From Chlorocebus sabaeus (taxonomy: Eukaryota > Chordata > Mammalia > Primates > Cercopithecidae), in the NCBI RefSeq assembly GCF_047675955.1, contig NC_132927.1, forward strand, positions 65,515,702-65,579,701: DNA of 64,000 nt, in the 5' to 3' direction. Both the position numbers and the translations under genes were made by a program. Below, piece after piece: positions 22,438 to 34,329 of this stretch. A model generated the notes under the pieces. It was not told the origin of the DNA. It did no database searches and worked only from the letters and a program-made list of their open reading frames with translations. Position 1 is the first letter of the stretch; every line of letters starts with the position of its first letter.

Positions 22438-22836
22438 AGGAATTAAGGTTGCAGCTCGAATTAAGATGGGGACGTTATCCTGGATTAGATAATCCAGGTG
22501 GGCCCAGTGTAATCACAAAGGTCCTCACAAGTGAAAGTGGGAGGTCAGAGCGGTTTCATCTGAGAAGAACCTGACTGGCTATGGCTGTCTGTGAAGACAG
22601 AGGACGGGGCCACAAGCCAAGGAATGCAGGCAGCCTCTAGAAGCTGCAATAGGAAAGAAAGTGGCTTCTCTTCTACAGCCTGCAGTTGGGATGCAGGCCT
22701 GCTGATGCCTTGATTTTAGCCCCCTAAGACCCATTTTGGAGTTCTGATTTCCAGAACTGTAAGATTGTAAATCTGTGTTGTTTGAAGCCACTAGGTTTGG
22801 GGTGATTTGTTATAGCAGCAGGAGGAATCAAACACA
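22438..22836 (+). mobile_element. MLT1-type LTR (D-like)
   Basis: The blocks AATCCAGGTGGGCCCAGTGTA, 'ggggccacaagccaaggaatgc', 'ggcagcctctagaagctgc', 'gatgccttgattttagcccc' and 'gtgttgtttgaagccactagg' appear in order. It is a solo LTR with no internal region. A short open frame overlapping the 5' end is LTR-derived. Confidence 0.82.
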
Positions 22837-22849
22837 GAGATCATCGACT

Positions 22850-22985
22850 CCTCCTCCAGATGGAGAAACTGAAGCCCAGGTGGGTTAAGGAGTCTTTGGC
22901 CTGAGGTCGCACAACTAAGGAGTGGCAGAGCTGGTGTTCATGGCTGGGTCTATGGCTCCAAGTCGAGTAAGCTCTGCTCTACAAA
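22850..22985 (-). mobile_element. MIR fragment
   Basis: The plus strand reads 'agatggagaaactgaagcccagg', 'cctgaggtcgcacaac' and 'agtggcagagctgg', the reverse complement of the MIR core. It sits immediately after the MLT1 LTR. Confidence 0.7.
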
Positions 22986-23133
22986 AAATGCATTCTTTTC
23001 TTGGATGTAGTCAACAGGCCCCTGGCTCTCAGCTAAGGAGAAGCACATCTTCCTAGAGGCCCATCCTATCAAAGTCTGGTCAGGGTCACAAGAGTGACTG
23101 GAAGCCAGAAGGAGCCTTTGAGAGTAGTGTGCG

Positions 23134-23459
23134 GGCTGGGCGCAGTGGCTCACACCTGTAATCCCAGCACTTTGGGAGGCCGAGGTGGGTGGATCACGAG
23201 GTCAGGAGATGAAGACCATCCTGGCTAACATGGTGAAACCCCATCTCTACTAAAAATACAAAAAATTAGCCGGGCATGGTGGCAGGTGCCTGTAGTCCCA
23301 GCTACTCGGGAGGTTGAAGCAGGAGAATGGTGTGAACCCGGGAGGCAGAGCTTGCAGTGAGCCAAGATCATGCCACTGCACTCCAGCCTGGGCGACAGAG
23401 ACTCCGTCTCACACACAAAAAAATTAAATAAAATAAAAAAATAAATAAAACAAAAACCA
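23134..23459 (+). mobile_element. AluY-type SINE with target-site duplication
   Basis: AluY diagnostics are present: 'gaccatcctggctaacatgg', 'gagaatggtgtgaacccggg' and 'gcagagcttgcagtgagcc'. The flanks 23120-23132 (GAGAGTAGTGTGC) and 23462-23474 (GAGAGTAGCATGC) form a 13-base duplication with two changes. Four bases of the usual 'gacagagcgagac' are lost. The tail is a mixed A/T-rich repeat. Confidence 0.93.
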
Positions 23460-24074
23460 GAGAGAGTAGCATGCAGCTAGCACCTCCTCTACCACTGAGG
23501 ACTCTGGAGCTTTAGAGAGGGCCAGCATCTTGGCAAGGGACTATGGGAGCTAACAGTAAGCCAGAAGAAGGGGGTTTCTGCTCATTTGTTCCCAAACTGC
23601 ACAGGCTGATTAGCAGCTGAGCCTTTCATTGTCCTGACAGGGAGGCCTAACCCCCTCTCCCCCAAGAAGATTAAAAATGCTCTAGCTGTGGGGACACTTA
23701 AAGCCTCTGGTTTTCTGGCCTGGAGGCCTGAGTTGCAATCCTTGAAGAAGTTCTACCCTCTGATGAATTTCATCTTCTGCCCACCAACCGTTGCATCCTG
23801 ATTCCAGGAGCTGACGTGGAGAAATTCCAGCCACATGTACCCACCACTTATCAGCTCTTTTAGCCCAGAAAGAGATTCTCATTGGTCTTCTAAGAACCTA
23901 TCTCTTCCATCAGTCACCACCATCTGTCTACGTGTAACAGAAGACAAGTTCCCCCCTGACCTAAGTTTCAGGCACCCTCTGGCACATGATCATTTGGCAA
24001 ACCACCAAAATAGGCAAGTGAGAGCACGTGGCAGGGCAATACTGAATATATACAAAGCTGTCATCATTTCAGGG

Positions 24075-24630
24075 AAACAAACGAACAAACAAATATCCAA
24101 CTAGAAAGACGGCAAAAGACATAAATAGACCATTTTGCCAAAGAAGATTTACAGATGGCAAATACGCACATGGAGATACCTTCAACGTTATTATCCATTT
24201 GGAAAATTCGTATTAAAACCACAATGAGATATCATTAAATAACTTCAGAAAGGCTACGAAAAAATAGTGACACCACCAGATGCTGGCAAGGATGCACAGA
24301 AACGGGATCACTCACCCACGGCTCACGAGAATGTAAAATGGTACAGATACTCTGGAAAATAGTTTAGCGGTTTCTTAAAAACTAAGCATGCAATTAACTT
24401 ACGAACTAGTGATTGTATTCCTAAGCATTTATCATCGTCAATGATAGAAATGTTCTGTATCTTGACTATATCAATGTCAATATGCTGGTTGTGATATTGC
24501 ACTACTGTTTTGCAAGATGTTATCACTGTGAGAAACTGCGTAATGGGTACACAGGCCCTGTATCATTTCTTACATGTGAATCTAGGATCATCTCAAAGTA
24601 AAAGGCTTAACTGGAAAACAAAAACTGACC
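24075..24630 (+). mobile_element. L1M LINE, 3' end, internally deleted
   Basis: The ORF2 3' text is visible: 'caaaagacataaatagaccattttgcc', 'aaaaccacaatgagatatcatt', 'gaatgtaaaatggtacag', 'tagcggtttcttaaaaact'. It then jumps to the 3' UTR block 'gttctgtatcttgac', 'ggttgtgatattgcactactg' and 'catctcaaagtaaaagg'. All frames are broken. Confidence 0.85.
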
Positions 24631-24769
24631 ACCCCTCCCCCAAATTTTTCTCACACTGAGAAGTCCAGTAAAGCACTAGAAAGATTAATGAAGTAGTACC
24701 TCAGCCATGCTTCATCTTTGCTCTGCTGCATAATTCTTTGCAGCACTCACGGCTGTATGAGACTACATT

Positions 24770-24915
24770 GCATTATATTATATGACATCCCATCTACCTA
24801 TCTGCCCACATTGTCTCTTGTTTCTCTCATAGGACTGTGTGCTCTACGATGGCAGAGACATCTAGTTCACACTCTAGCGTATTATGGGCACAAAACAAGT
24901 TGTTGAATGAATATG
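24770..24915 (+). mobile_element. L2 LINE 3' end
   Basis: The text 'ggactgtgtgctctacgatggcagagac' followed by 'caagttgttgaatgaatatgg' matches the L2 3' terminus (the 'ttgttgaatgaatg' end). Confidence 0.65.
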
Positions 24916-26585
24916 GGGAAGTCAGTATTATTCCTCGAGCCTTTTAAGTCAGTGTATTTCCAACTACCTAAGTTCTCTTAAATCCAATCTCCTCTAAGGA
25001 GTTGCTCTTCAGCACCCTCTGCCTTTAAAGCAGGAATCTTTAGTCTTCAGCTCTACTCTGCATCCTTTCCAAATTTCCGTTCTTGTATACTCATAGCACC
25101 AGAACGGAGCCCAGCACTGGGAATCCCCGCAGGTGAGTTGTTGTCTAGGTTGCTGGAATCTCCCCTTGAGGCACTGCAACTTCAGGCAACACCAGTGGTC
25201 ACTGTGTTTACCTGGTTCCTACAGCACAAACATGCCTCCCAATCCCCACTCTGTTTCTTGACTGGATCAATCTGATGTACCCCAATTTAATTTGTACACA
25301 GATTCCAGGGACATCTGGAACAAATCTGATCTTCAAATTATGTTTTTCCAAGTCTGTCTCAGCTGCCATTATCATAGAGTGGGGACTTAAATGTAAAATA
25401 AGAACTTCACTTGCTACCGGCTTCTCACTTCTTACCATATTCCTCACAATTACAGTGCTGGTAATGGAGGAGTGTTCAGCAGCCTATAGGACACACACTC
25501 AATGCCACTAGCCACACAGTGGCTTTAGGGGTCACTTAGGAAGTCCCTTTAGCTACAAAGAGAACTGCAGAATATGTTATTTTTTATCTAGTTCATTTAG
25601 AGATATGTCCTAAGCACCTAGTACATATTGGATGCTCAAAAAATGGTTGTGAGTTTAACGAATTAGCCAAAATACTGGGTGCCTTTCAGTTAGCGTACAG
25701 TGGCATTATTAAAACCTCACAGTGAGTATCAATAACAATGCATTTACTCAACTACATCAAGAGTGTGAGTGAAATGTATCCATTTCTAAATGGTTTTGGG
25801 GGGGGAGATTATGAATTACAATTCTTGCTATTGGAAGAATTCTAGCTTACCACCCTTGCCGCCACGGAAATGACAAACAGACAACATAATTGCAGACTGC
25901 CAGTAATTAACATTCACCCAGCTATAGCACACATGAACATTTAAAATGAACAATTATATACTAAAAAAGAGACTGTGAATGATCAACCGGCGGGGGGAAA
26001 GGCAGAAATCTATGAATGAGATAGTGTTAAACAGTTAGATGTAATTCACTCCGTCCCCCTCTTCCCTCAGAGCTTTTTCAGCAAGGAGCAGAGTGTTTCC
26101 TGTCAAGCCAGCGGAACCACAAGAGCTGAATTGGTATCTCCAAGCAGGCAATTTTCCTAGTTGTAAATAACCAGCAGTTTCGTGGGAATCAATTAGGAGG
26201 TTCCCATCTCTTCTTTGGAAGTCTTATTTCCGCCATCCATCTTCCTTTGTTAATTTCGTAAGCGGGGTTTAAGAGATCCAGAGAGAAAGATCTATTTTCT
26301 GTCCCTCAGATTTCTTGGAGGGGGAGGAGTAGTTTTTACATCTTTCCCATTTAGAATTCAAGTAGAGTACTTTCAACTCACTCTCCCTTTTCAAGGCCAG
26401 GAAACTGCATGGGATTTATGTACTATGTCTAGCAACAGAGGTGCAAGGCCTGAAAGAAAATTATAGAGTCACAAGGCAAATGAAATAGACATAGCTGCTG
26501 AAGCTTTTATTGCAAAGATGCAGATGGCCTGCACACCAAATTACATTCTCTGGAGCAGATTCCTGAAGTCAAAGTCCAATATAAC
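24916..26585. other. Unique, mostly AT-rich non-coding DNA
   Basis: No gene or repeat was recognised. There is a G8 run at 25798-25805. The part 25880-26260 has spaced TTAATTAAC-like and ATTTAAAATGAACAATTATA segments and is repeat-free, so it may be constrained. Confidence 0.4.
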
Positions 26586-26654
26586 ATGGTTGCCACATTA
26601 ACCAATTGTTCAGTCTTAGCCCATGCCTCTACTGTCAATCATTTTATTTATGGT

Positions 26655-26706
26655 AATGATAATAACAGTAATAATAGCAACGATAATAACAATGATACTA
26701 ATATTA
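26655..26706 (+). repeat. Degenerate (ATA/AAC)n simple repeat
   Basis: An imperfect run of AATAAT/AACAAT trinucleotides (gataataacagtaataatagc and onward). It is old and broken by substitutions. Confidence 0.8.
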
Positions 26707-26895
26707 GAAGCTACCAATTATTGAAAACCAATCATGTGTTAGCTACTTTAAATATACGGTTCTTCTATTGCTCACAACCACCTTGCAACATCAGTCTTAT
26801 GATCCTATTTTCTAAATGAGGAGACTGAGACCCAGAGAAGGTCACATGACCTGTAAATTCTGGAGCCAAGAGGGTCTGCACCTAAATTTATGCCT
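26707..26895 (-). mobile_element. MIR SINE
   Basis: The plus strand reads 'tgctcacaaccaccttgcaac', 'ctaaatgaggagactgagacccagagaagg' and 'cacatgacctgtaaattctggagcc', the reverse complement of MIR. Confidence 0.75.
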
Positions 26896-27224
26896 GGAAG
26901 ACTAGTGGTTGCAGAGACAATCTTGTCCCACAAGGCCATGCTCTCCCTCTTGTTTATCCAGCAATGACTGGTCAAACTCCACTCTCTGTAGAACAGACAC
27001 ATCCCTTTACTAAGTATCAAAAGGGTAAGTACAGAATGAGCCTTGCTGGAAACTTGCCATGGCCACACCTCAAAAACATGGAGAAGGGCCTTTTACTGGG
27101 TACCCAGACTTCTTGATGGACACACGATGGTTCTCAGCAAATGTCTTTTCAGATAACTTTCCCCAGAACTGACCAGCACTTGGATCATTATCTCTTTGGA
27201 AAATATGACATAATAACTAAAAGC

Positions 27225-27775
27225 AATTCAATAGGAAAAAAAAAAAAAAAATGAGCATGGAGCATGAACAGAAAATAAACAGAAAAAGAAATACAAATGG
27301 CCTTCCTTTCCAGTTAAGGAAATAAATAACAACAGAATATCACTTTTAACCAATGATGAAGACATTTGCGCAAAGATACACGCAGGAGTATTCACTGCAA
27401 TGCTGTGTGTATAATGCTTACTACCAGGGGTGGCTTGAATACATCAGGTACGATCATACAGTGAAATACTCTGCCGCCAATAACAAGGATGAATAAATCT
27501 ATGTACCGATACAGAGAAATCTACATGACAAAAAAAAGAGTCAGGATAATGCACGTGGCCTGTGCCCATCTGTGTAAACACGCACACACATTCAGGGCTG
27601 TGAAAAGGCACCAGCTGTCAAATGACACAGAGGAAACAGGTCACGGTGGTTACCTCTGGGGAGGAGGTTAGGAAGTTGTACTTCCTTGATAAGAGAATGA
27701 CTTACTTTTCACTATATATCTTTTGTTATAATGTTTTTTATTACTATGTTTTTAAACAACGTATTAAAAAGAAAA
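27225..27775 (+). mobile_element. L1M LINE, 3' end
   Basis: After an A-rich start come 'cacttttaaccaatgatgaagac', 'gtattcactgcaatgctgtg' and 'tacagtgaaatactctgccgcc' (the familiar L1 ORF2 end). The 3' UTR follows with 'gtggttacctctggggaggagg', 'ttttcactatatatcttttg' and a T-rich end. No frame is intact. Confidence 0.8.
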
Positions 27776-27810
27776 GGAGAAAGGGTCTGAGTGGAGCAGT
27801 AACCTGCCTG

Positions 27811-27960
27811 GGGTCCCACAAATGGCCAGGGGCAGGGCTGGGGTCCCACAAATGGCCAGGGGCAGGGCTGGGGTCCCATGAATGGCCAGGGGCAGGGCTG
27901 GGGTCCCACAAATGGCCAGGGGTAGGGCTGGGGTCCCATGAATGGCCCAGGCTAGGGCTG
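27811..27960 (+). repeat. 30-bp minisatellite, five units
   Basis: Five exact 30-base units start at 27811, 27841, 27871, 27901 and 27931. Each begins GGGTCCCA and contains AATGGCC and AGGGCTG. Units 1 and 2 are identical. Units 3 and 5 share CATGAA in place of CACAAA. The unit has no stop codon in several frames, which produces long spurious open frames on both strands. Confidence 0.97.
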
Positions 27961-28569
27961 GGCCTGGCTCCCAGGACTCCTGACTCCCAGCCCAGTGTTC
28001 TCTCCACTGCAGCAGCCTGTGTATACACAGTTTGATTTTTTTCCCTCTACGCCTCACTCAATACTTGCCACCCACAATAATCACTCTTGGAAAAACTACC
28101 CACTTCCCAGTGATTTTATTAGTTAGCAGTGACTCTGAGAAGCCTCCATTTTCCAATTTGCGCTGCCCCCCATATCACTGACACTGGCGTCCTTTGAGTG
28201 ACGTGTAGCGGCTGAGCCAGAAACTCCCTCCCCAAAGTGACACAATGGCATTGCTCTTCGGTGGCCGATGGCTCCAAGTCCAACCCAAATGTTGAGACCG
28301 ATTTTGGGTTTCTGTATAGAAAGCTCATGCCAAGCTTAAGTTCATGCGAATGTTCACAAATATTACTTAGTCTGTAAATTATTCCCAGCAAATTTTCCAT
28401 TTCAGGCCAACTTCTACTCAGCCACTTCCCTATGAACTATCTACTGCTCTCTGTGAATGCTCACGAGGTGGCCACCGTGAGCTTGTGAAAATTCAACCCA
28501 AAGCCACCATGGTGGCTGAAGGAGACAGACACACGCAGGTTCTGCATTTTGGGGTCATCCAGCATCAGT

Positions 28570-28660
28570 GACCCAGCTTTCTCCTTTCTGGCTGTGTAAC
28601 ATCAGGTGATACACTTACCTGCCAACCTCAGTTTCCTCCTATGTAAAGTGGAGTGTCTCA
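28570..28660 (+). mobile_element. MIR fragment
   Basis: The text 'ctggctgtgtaacatcagg', 'ttacctgccaacctcagtttcctcc' and 'atgtaaagtggagtg' matches the central MIR on the plus strand. Confidence 0.6.
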
Positions 28661-29385
28661 GGAAAGAACCAGAAAGCCTGCTGGTTCTGTGGAAACAGTA
28701 ACTGGTGTTATTCATACCAATGATTCCTTTTCTCCCACTAGGCAACAGACAGTTGATTATAAATAGTTTTTTTGGGATTCTCTTCAGAATCCCACGCTCT
28801 TGCCCTCAGAGTCAACGCTCAGGGATACAGCATGTGGAACCTTGGAGAAGCATGAGCAGTTACTACTGGAGGCTAGATGAGAATCTGGAGTCTCTGTCTC
28901 TCTCAAGAGAAAAGAAAACGGGATTCTGTTTGGGGTATCTATCCCATTTGCAATGGGCCTCTTCCCCTCAGAGCTCTGCCTCTCCCCACCCATGAAGAAA
29001 GCCCCTGGCTACATTTTTTATCCATGCTGCTGCTCCCCTGGACAAGGTGTCGGGATCAGGTGGGACACATGATTTCAGTGACTCCATTCACAGAATTTCT
29101 GTTGTTCCTGGGAACTGGGCACTGGAACTAAAAGACAGCCAGGCCACCTGAGCTATTCTCATCCATGGAGGATATTTGGCTTGAACGCCATGAGGTGACC
29201 ACCCTGCACGTGGCATTAGAGAAAACAAAGAGAACACAGAAAGTGACAGAGAGAAGGCGCGAGTGGTGCCCACATTCCTGGCAGCCTTCTGATTTCCAGT
29301 CTTGATGACTGCCAGCTATTATACATGCCTGGCCTTGGGGTCCTGAGAGACCCACAGTAATTCCTCCAATAGATTCCCCACTCCC

Positions 29386-29416
<31 letters not shown>

Positions 29417-29560
29417 TTTCTTCTTAAGCTTGTTGCTTTCTGTTACTTGCAACCAAAGGAAGCCTAAAATATTCTGATTCCCATCTGTATAGATCTCCAT
29501 CAGCATTTGAGAATGGCCTGAAGGTGGCACTTTCCATTCTGAGACAAAGAATTATTATAA
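28661..29560. other. Unique non-coding DNA with an AT microsatellite
   Basis: No gene was recognised. A perfect (AT)9 tract lies at 29396-29413. Overlapping short open frames on both strands near 29088-29530 run through this tract and have no coding character. Confidence 0.4.
29396..29413 (+). repeat. (AT)9 microsatellite
   Basis: A perfect alternating AT run of 18 bases, likely length-variable. Its translation gives the Ile-Tyr repeat in a spurious minus-strand frame. Confidence 0.97.
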
Positions 29561-29850
29561 AAATGCTGAATTTGTGGCATTACCTTTATTTTGCCTGATT
29601 GCATTACTCAAACAGAAAGAGCTATGAATAATAATAATAATAACGATACCATTAAAGTAAAATATTTGACACTCACAAGATTAAAAGCTGAATACAGTAA
29701 TCTTCTCATAATCATCGCAGGATATGCAGCACTTAATCAACAATTACACTGGGAAAATGCCCGCGACTTGATGCTTAAGTACCAGGAAAAGGCAAAGGAG
29801 AAAAGCAGGAAATCAACGCAAGGGGAGCAAGAAGTGTATCCAATCTAAAT
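29561..29850. promoter_or_regulatory. Candidate conserved non-coding block, AT-rich
   Basis: This is repeat-free apart from a short (AAT)n at 29628-29645. It is dense in homeodomain-like cores (CATTAAAG, CTTAATCAACAATTACAC). Such clusters are common in developmental enhancers. Conservation cannot be measured here. Confidence 0.3.
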
Positions 29851-30379
29851 ACTGCATGTATTATGATAAGAGAGTTCTACATTTTCCTATCAAGGCTATG
29901 CAGAAAAATAATAAAAACAATCCAAGAATACACATCCCAAACTAAAACACTCTAGCGAAAGAACTATTTTTAAAAACCACTTAGAATATTCACCTGATGG
30001 TGGCACAGTCCATTAATCGGGGTGCTTATTTTTTCTTAACAGCTTTATTAAGATGTAATTTACACATTTTTTATGCCCAAGTTTCTTCCCCGAGTCCTGC
30101 CCCCTGATGGGAGACGGAAGTGGACTGGTCCATGCAGGAAGTCAGAGCCTGGTGGAATAAGAGGCAGCAGTGTGGCCGATGTAGGGAGGAGAGAAGACAG
30201 ACCCTCTCCCTCCCAGGAGGGTGGCGGGGGCTCCTATCCCCAAAGGGCCTGTCAAGTGATTGTTAGGAAGTAGGTAGGTATATTCATATTTAGAACATTT
30301 ACGTTTTTTTAAGAAAAGCAAAGCCTACATGCCAGATCAAAATATTTCATGACCCAGAGAAAGTATCTCAGCAACCTTG

Positions 30380-31110
30380 GGAAATAAGCAAGCATTTACA
30401 ACAGCCCGCAATCTCTTTTGGCTGTCAGATCTTTACAACATGAGTTTTATTTTTAATGTTCTTTTTAAAGAGCTAATTCTTCATTCAGGATGCGCCCGCC
30501 CGATGCAAGCAGCACAAACACCCGCATTGTATTATAAATAGCCTCTTTTAAGGAGGGCCGGGTGGATAGCAACATTTTTTAACCTAGATACAGTTGCGAC
30601 AACCCATGACCTCCACACATCAGCCTTATTGTGTTATTTTATAAAGAATGCATCCTTGATGACTGCAATGATAGCCAATGAGGCCACAGAACGACTTCAT
30701 GAACACATAATAACGCTGCCCTTTTATTTTCTGAGAGGGTTTATCTTCCTTCTGCTACAGGTAAATACAGAAAATTTGACATCGTGGAATACAGTTGAAG
30801 TAGCAAATGATCAATGTCAACCACAATAACAGTGCTTCAAAAAATTACCTCAACAATCCTATTTTCACCATTTTCCACGACCTATGGAAGAGAGGGAGTG
30901 GCATGAATGGGCACCTGGTAACTGAGAGGAAGAACCTAAACATAGCTGCGTCTGCGTCGCGCCCGCCAATGAAACCACGTGGGTGCTCTCCCCGGGATGC
31001 ATCAGTTCACATAAGGGCTCCCCTAAGCTCCATCTCGCAGGAGAATGAAAACAATAGAAAGCTATATTCAGCCCTGGCTCCACAAGAAAAGCTCAATTGC
31101 ACTGATGCTA
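30380..31110. promoter_or_regulatory. Candidate conserved non-coding block
   Basis: About 730 bases with no recognisable repeat, in a stretch without Alus. It mixes AT-rich words (TTTTTAATGTTC, GTATTATAAATAG) with retained CpGs (GGATGCGCCCGCCCGATGC; AACGACTTC; TGCGTCGCGCCC). The short open frames inside have no family resemblance. It looks like a distal regulatory element; this is inference from composition. Confidence 0.35.
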
Positions 31111-31999
31111 AGGTGGCTTTGCAGAGGAAACAGTTATAGACAAACCAACCCCTAAACCCAACTCCTAGTCAACTAGTCAACATATGCATCTAATCTTAAC
31201 ACTAGAGATCTGGGAATCCTCTTTACACAGAACTGAGGTGAAATCACCCCAGAGAAAACCAAGCGAAATCAAATCAAGTTCCTGCAAAAGACAAAATATT
31301 TCCTTAGACACACATACATTATATTGGTAATGGTCTTCCCTGCCTTTAAATTTGACCTTATAATACAAATGCAACCCCAGGCAAGTTCCCAAAATAATGC
31401 AGGAAGCATCAAATATTTCCCCCTGTCTAAGCCATACCTACAAATGACATCCACAAGCCCTTCTATTGTATCGTTAGTAAGCAAAGAGTCACAGGAATCC
31501 GCCTCTGGCCAAATATGCTCAGAGTTCACCTACCAGCTGTCATGAAAACCTTGCAAAGTGTGAAGAGTATGAAAAGGCAAAGCTGTAAGACTTTTTCTAG
31601 GTCTGTTGACTGATTTCCTATAGGCTCTGGGCATATGCTAATACCAAAGCTGAAATACAAAAAGAAATTGGCCCTTCAGGATAAGACCAGTATAAGAATT
31701 TCACTTCAAACAAGATGAAAGGAAAACCACTTACCTTGTCTTATAGCTACAAGAAGGAAGATTCCCCATACTTAACTTGCTTAAGATTACAGAGAAGAGA
31801 AACATACCAGAAGTTAAGATCAGGGAATGTGAAAATCCAGTTACCCTTCAGATACATACAAAAAAGTGTCAGTTTCTGGAGAGAGGTTATAACACGATGA
31901 GAAAATGTTGAAGCTAGAGGGCTCCTTAGGAATCATTGAATTTGCTTTTTACACTGGGCACCTGTGCATTCATTTCCTTCAACTCGTATTAACCAAGAA
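31111..31999. other. Unique non-coding DNA
   Basis: No gene or repeat was recognised in this AT-rich stretch. Short open frames occur on both strands without recognisable domains. Confidence 0.4.
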
Positions 32000-32215
32000 C
32001 CTACCAGATGCCAAGCACTGTTCTAAAATGCTGGGGATAGCACAATGAATGAAGAAGAAAGTCCCTGTCCTCAGAGCTTCGACTCTAGGGGTGTGGTGGA
32101 AGATGCAATGTAACAAAGACACATACTGTCAGGTGGAGGGAAGTGCTACAGAACACACAGTGGGTGCTGCTGAATGAATTTTCAGACGAGCCAAGTAAAG
32201 CTTCAAATCACAAAG
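32000..32215 (-). mobile_element. L2 LINE 3' end
   Basis: The plus strand reads 'aagaacctaccagatgccaagcactg', 'aaatgctggggatagcac', 'gtccctgtcctcagagcttcgactctagggg' and 'gaagtgctacagaaca', the reverse complement of the L2 3' UTR. Confidence 0.75.
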
Positions 32216-33116
32216 CTAGTTTGAAGGCAGCAGCAGGACTGCACAACCCGTTTGGGGCTTAAACATTTTTTTATGCAGGAAAAGAATGCTAAAACGTGAA
32301 TAAAAACAAAGGAAAAATCGAGTATGATGAACAGACTTGTCTTTTTGGAAGCATATGCAAAAGATACGCAGGTGGGTCATTCGGGGCTCTTGCCCCTTTC
32401 CATCTTCCTGACGCTCCACGGATCTACCGACCAAGTGGATCATTCTCACCTTTAAATATGACATATTAAAAAAGTGTTTCTGCCCACAAAACACCCAAGA
32501 GTAAGAAATGTTTCTTTGTTTGAAAATGAGAAACAACAGTTCACTGTAGATTTCTCATTTCAGAATTCCTTGGCCTTTAGGTGCTTCAAAAAGGCGCTGG
32601 AGAAAAAGAAGAAGAAATGGGGGCTTGGTTTCTCCAGTTTTCTTTAACTGGGCATTTATTGTAGGATACTTCTTTCCCCCTTATTTATATAGTTTCTCAG
32701 CCTCAGGGTTATAAACCACTTATGAAATAAAGTAAAAGGAGAGTCTATTCCATCCATCAGGACCAGCATTTGGAAAAGTGGTTGAGTGAGAAAGAAGAAA
32801 TTTTCAGACAAAAGAGATATAAAAGAATGCTTCAAAATTCACATTTTTCCTTTTTCTCCAAAAAAGTGGAGCTTTTTCTATGTGTGCTAAGTGACTTGTT
32901 AAACAAACTCCTGAGGACACGCAGCCATAGAGGAAGCCCCATGAAATACTCCAAGCAGTGAGATCAGCCCCCCACCCCGCATCCTGCATCCCCCAGACCC
33001 CAACCCGCATCGCCTGTGACACCTGCTGGAAAGCCAGTCAGTACTGAGCTGAGAATCACAGCTCACTTTCCAGCAGGCCACGACTTGCAAACTTGATTTA
33101 ATAAGTCATCATTTGG

Positions 33117-33305
33117 TGTGAGGAGAGGCTTAATGGTACAGGGTTTTTCCCCCACAGTAGGTGATGAAAATATTCTAAAACTGCTTGTGGTGATGGCTGC
33201 ACAACTCTACGACTATACCAAAAAAACCACTGAATTGTACTTTAAATGGGTGAATTCTTTGGTATGTGAATTATATTTCAATGAAACCCATGTTACCCTT
33301 AAAAG
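33117..33305 (+). mobile_element. L1M LINE, 3' terminal fragment
   Basis: The text 'gatgaaaatattctaaaactgc', GTGGTGATGGCTGCACAACTC, 'accactgaattgtac', 'aaatgggtgaattc' and 'gtgaattatatttcaatg' is the L1M terminal 3' UTR. The only long open frame here lies within this UTR. Confidence 0.8.
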
Positions 33306-33835
33306 TTACCATTCTCGTCAACCCCAAAATGTCAGTGGCCTTTATTACATCATCCTCACAGTAGAGGGCTAAAGCTGAGAACTGCTGTTTACATTTTAAT
33401 TGTGTTACACCTTTAAGTTAAAACATATATTTTCCCAGGGCATGATTTCCTCCAGGCCTGGGAAGGTCAAAGGCCATCAGGAAATGCAGCCTAGGGTAGA
33501 GGCCCCTCACCCTGACACCATGGTTTTCACAGGCTCTGAGTTCTGACAGTCATAATGAAGAGCAATTCTACAGAGTGGGCAGAGAACCTCATCTGACTGC
33601 CTGCCCCACCAGCGCCCACACCTCCGTCCTCATCTTATTTGCAGGATACAGCTTTATGGCTGAAGAAAAGAGAAAGCGTGACACGGTTAGAAAAGTTCAG
33701 ATCTGGATTACTAAGAAAATCAAATTAAATGAGTAATAACCCCTCCCTCAATTCATCCCTCCAATTTGGGGAAAAGGAGAAAGAGAATTCCCTTTCTCCC
33801 TTCTCTCCGAGCTCTTTCCTTTCTTTATTCCATCA

Positions 33836-33908
33836 AACATCCACCCACCCAATAGTCAGTCCATCCATCTGAACACCCGTTCATCCGTTCATCCATCCTT
33901 CCATCTCA
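33836..33908 (+). repeat. Degenerate (CCAT)n repeat
   Basis: An imperfect tetranucleotide run (CATCCACCCACCCAAT, then CATCCATCTG, CATCCGTTCATCCATCC). It is interrupted and probably old. Confidence 0.8.
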
Positions 33909-34329
33909 TAATTTCTCAAAATTCTCCTGTGCAAAAACAGTGATACAAATAAAATACTTTCTCTAAGTTGCAAAGTGTAACACAAAGCTTAAGTATAATT
34001 ATTGTATAAAACATGACAATTATCCTTTTTCCTTCTCTTCTCCTTCCCTAGCTTAAAACCAGTCAAAGGTTATTACATACCCAACCCTGGGGACTAAGAA
34101 AACTTTGACCAGTAAAACTGGGTTGCTAGTGGAGCTTTCTGGAACCTGGGAGAGCTATGAAAGGCCAGGGAAGAATTAGTAGAAGATTTTAAACTTAATC
34201 TTACTTCTAGGCTCCATTAAATAGACAATTCATTATGCCTCTACTATAGGCCAGAATTATGATAAGGGGACAGGAAAGGATGTCTAGTGCAACGTCAACT
34301 ATATCTCACCACCTCAACCCCCAAAGTCC

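Noticed and set aside
27811..27960. Possible CRISPR-like array
   Set aside because: Units are contiguous with no spacers, and the DNA is clearly primate. It is a minisatellite.
27622..28057. Repeat-protein-like frames with 10-residue periodicity on both strands
   Set aside because: They come from the 30-bp minisatellite, whose unit length is a multiple of three and lacks stops; frames on both strands are equally open.
29216..29530. 104-codon minus-strand frame with alternating Ile-Tyr
   Set aside because: It is the translated (AT)9 microsatellite and its flanks.
33180..33372. Open frame of 84 codons (33118-33372)
   Set aside because: It lies mainly in the L1M 3' UTR, a known non-coding sequence.
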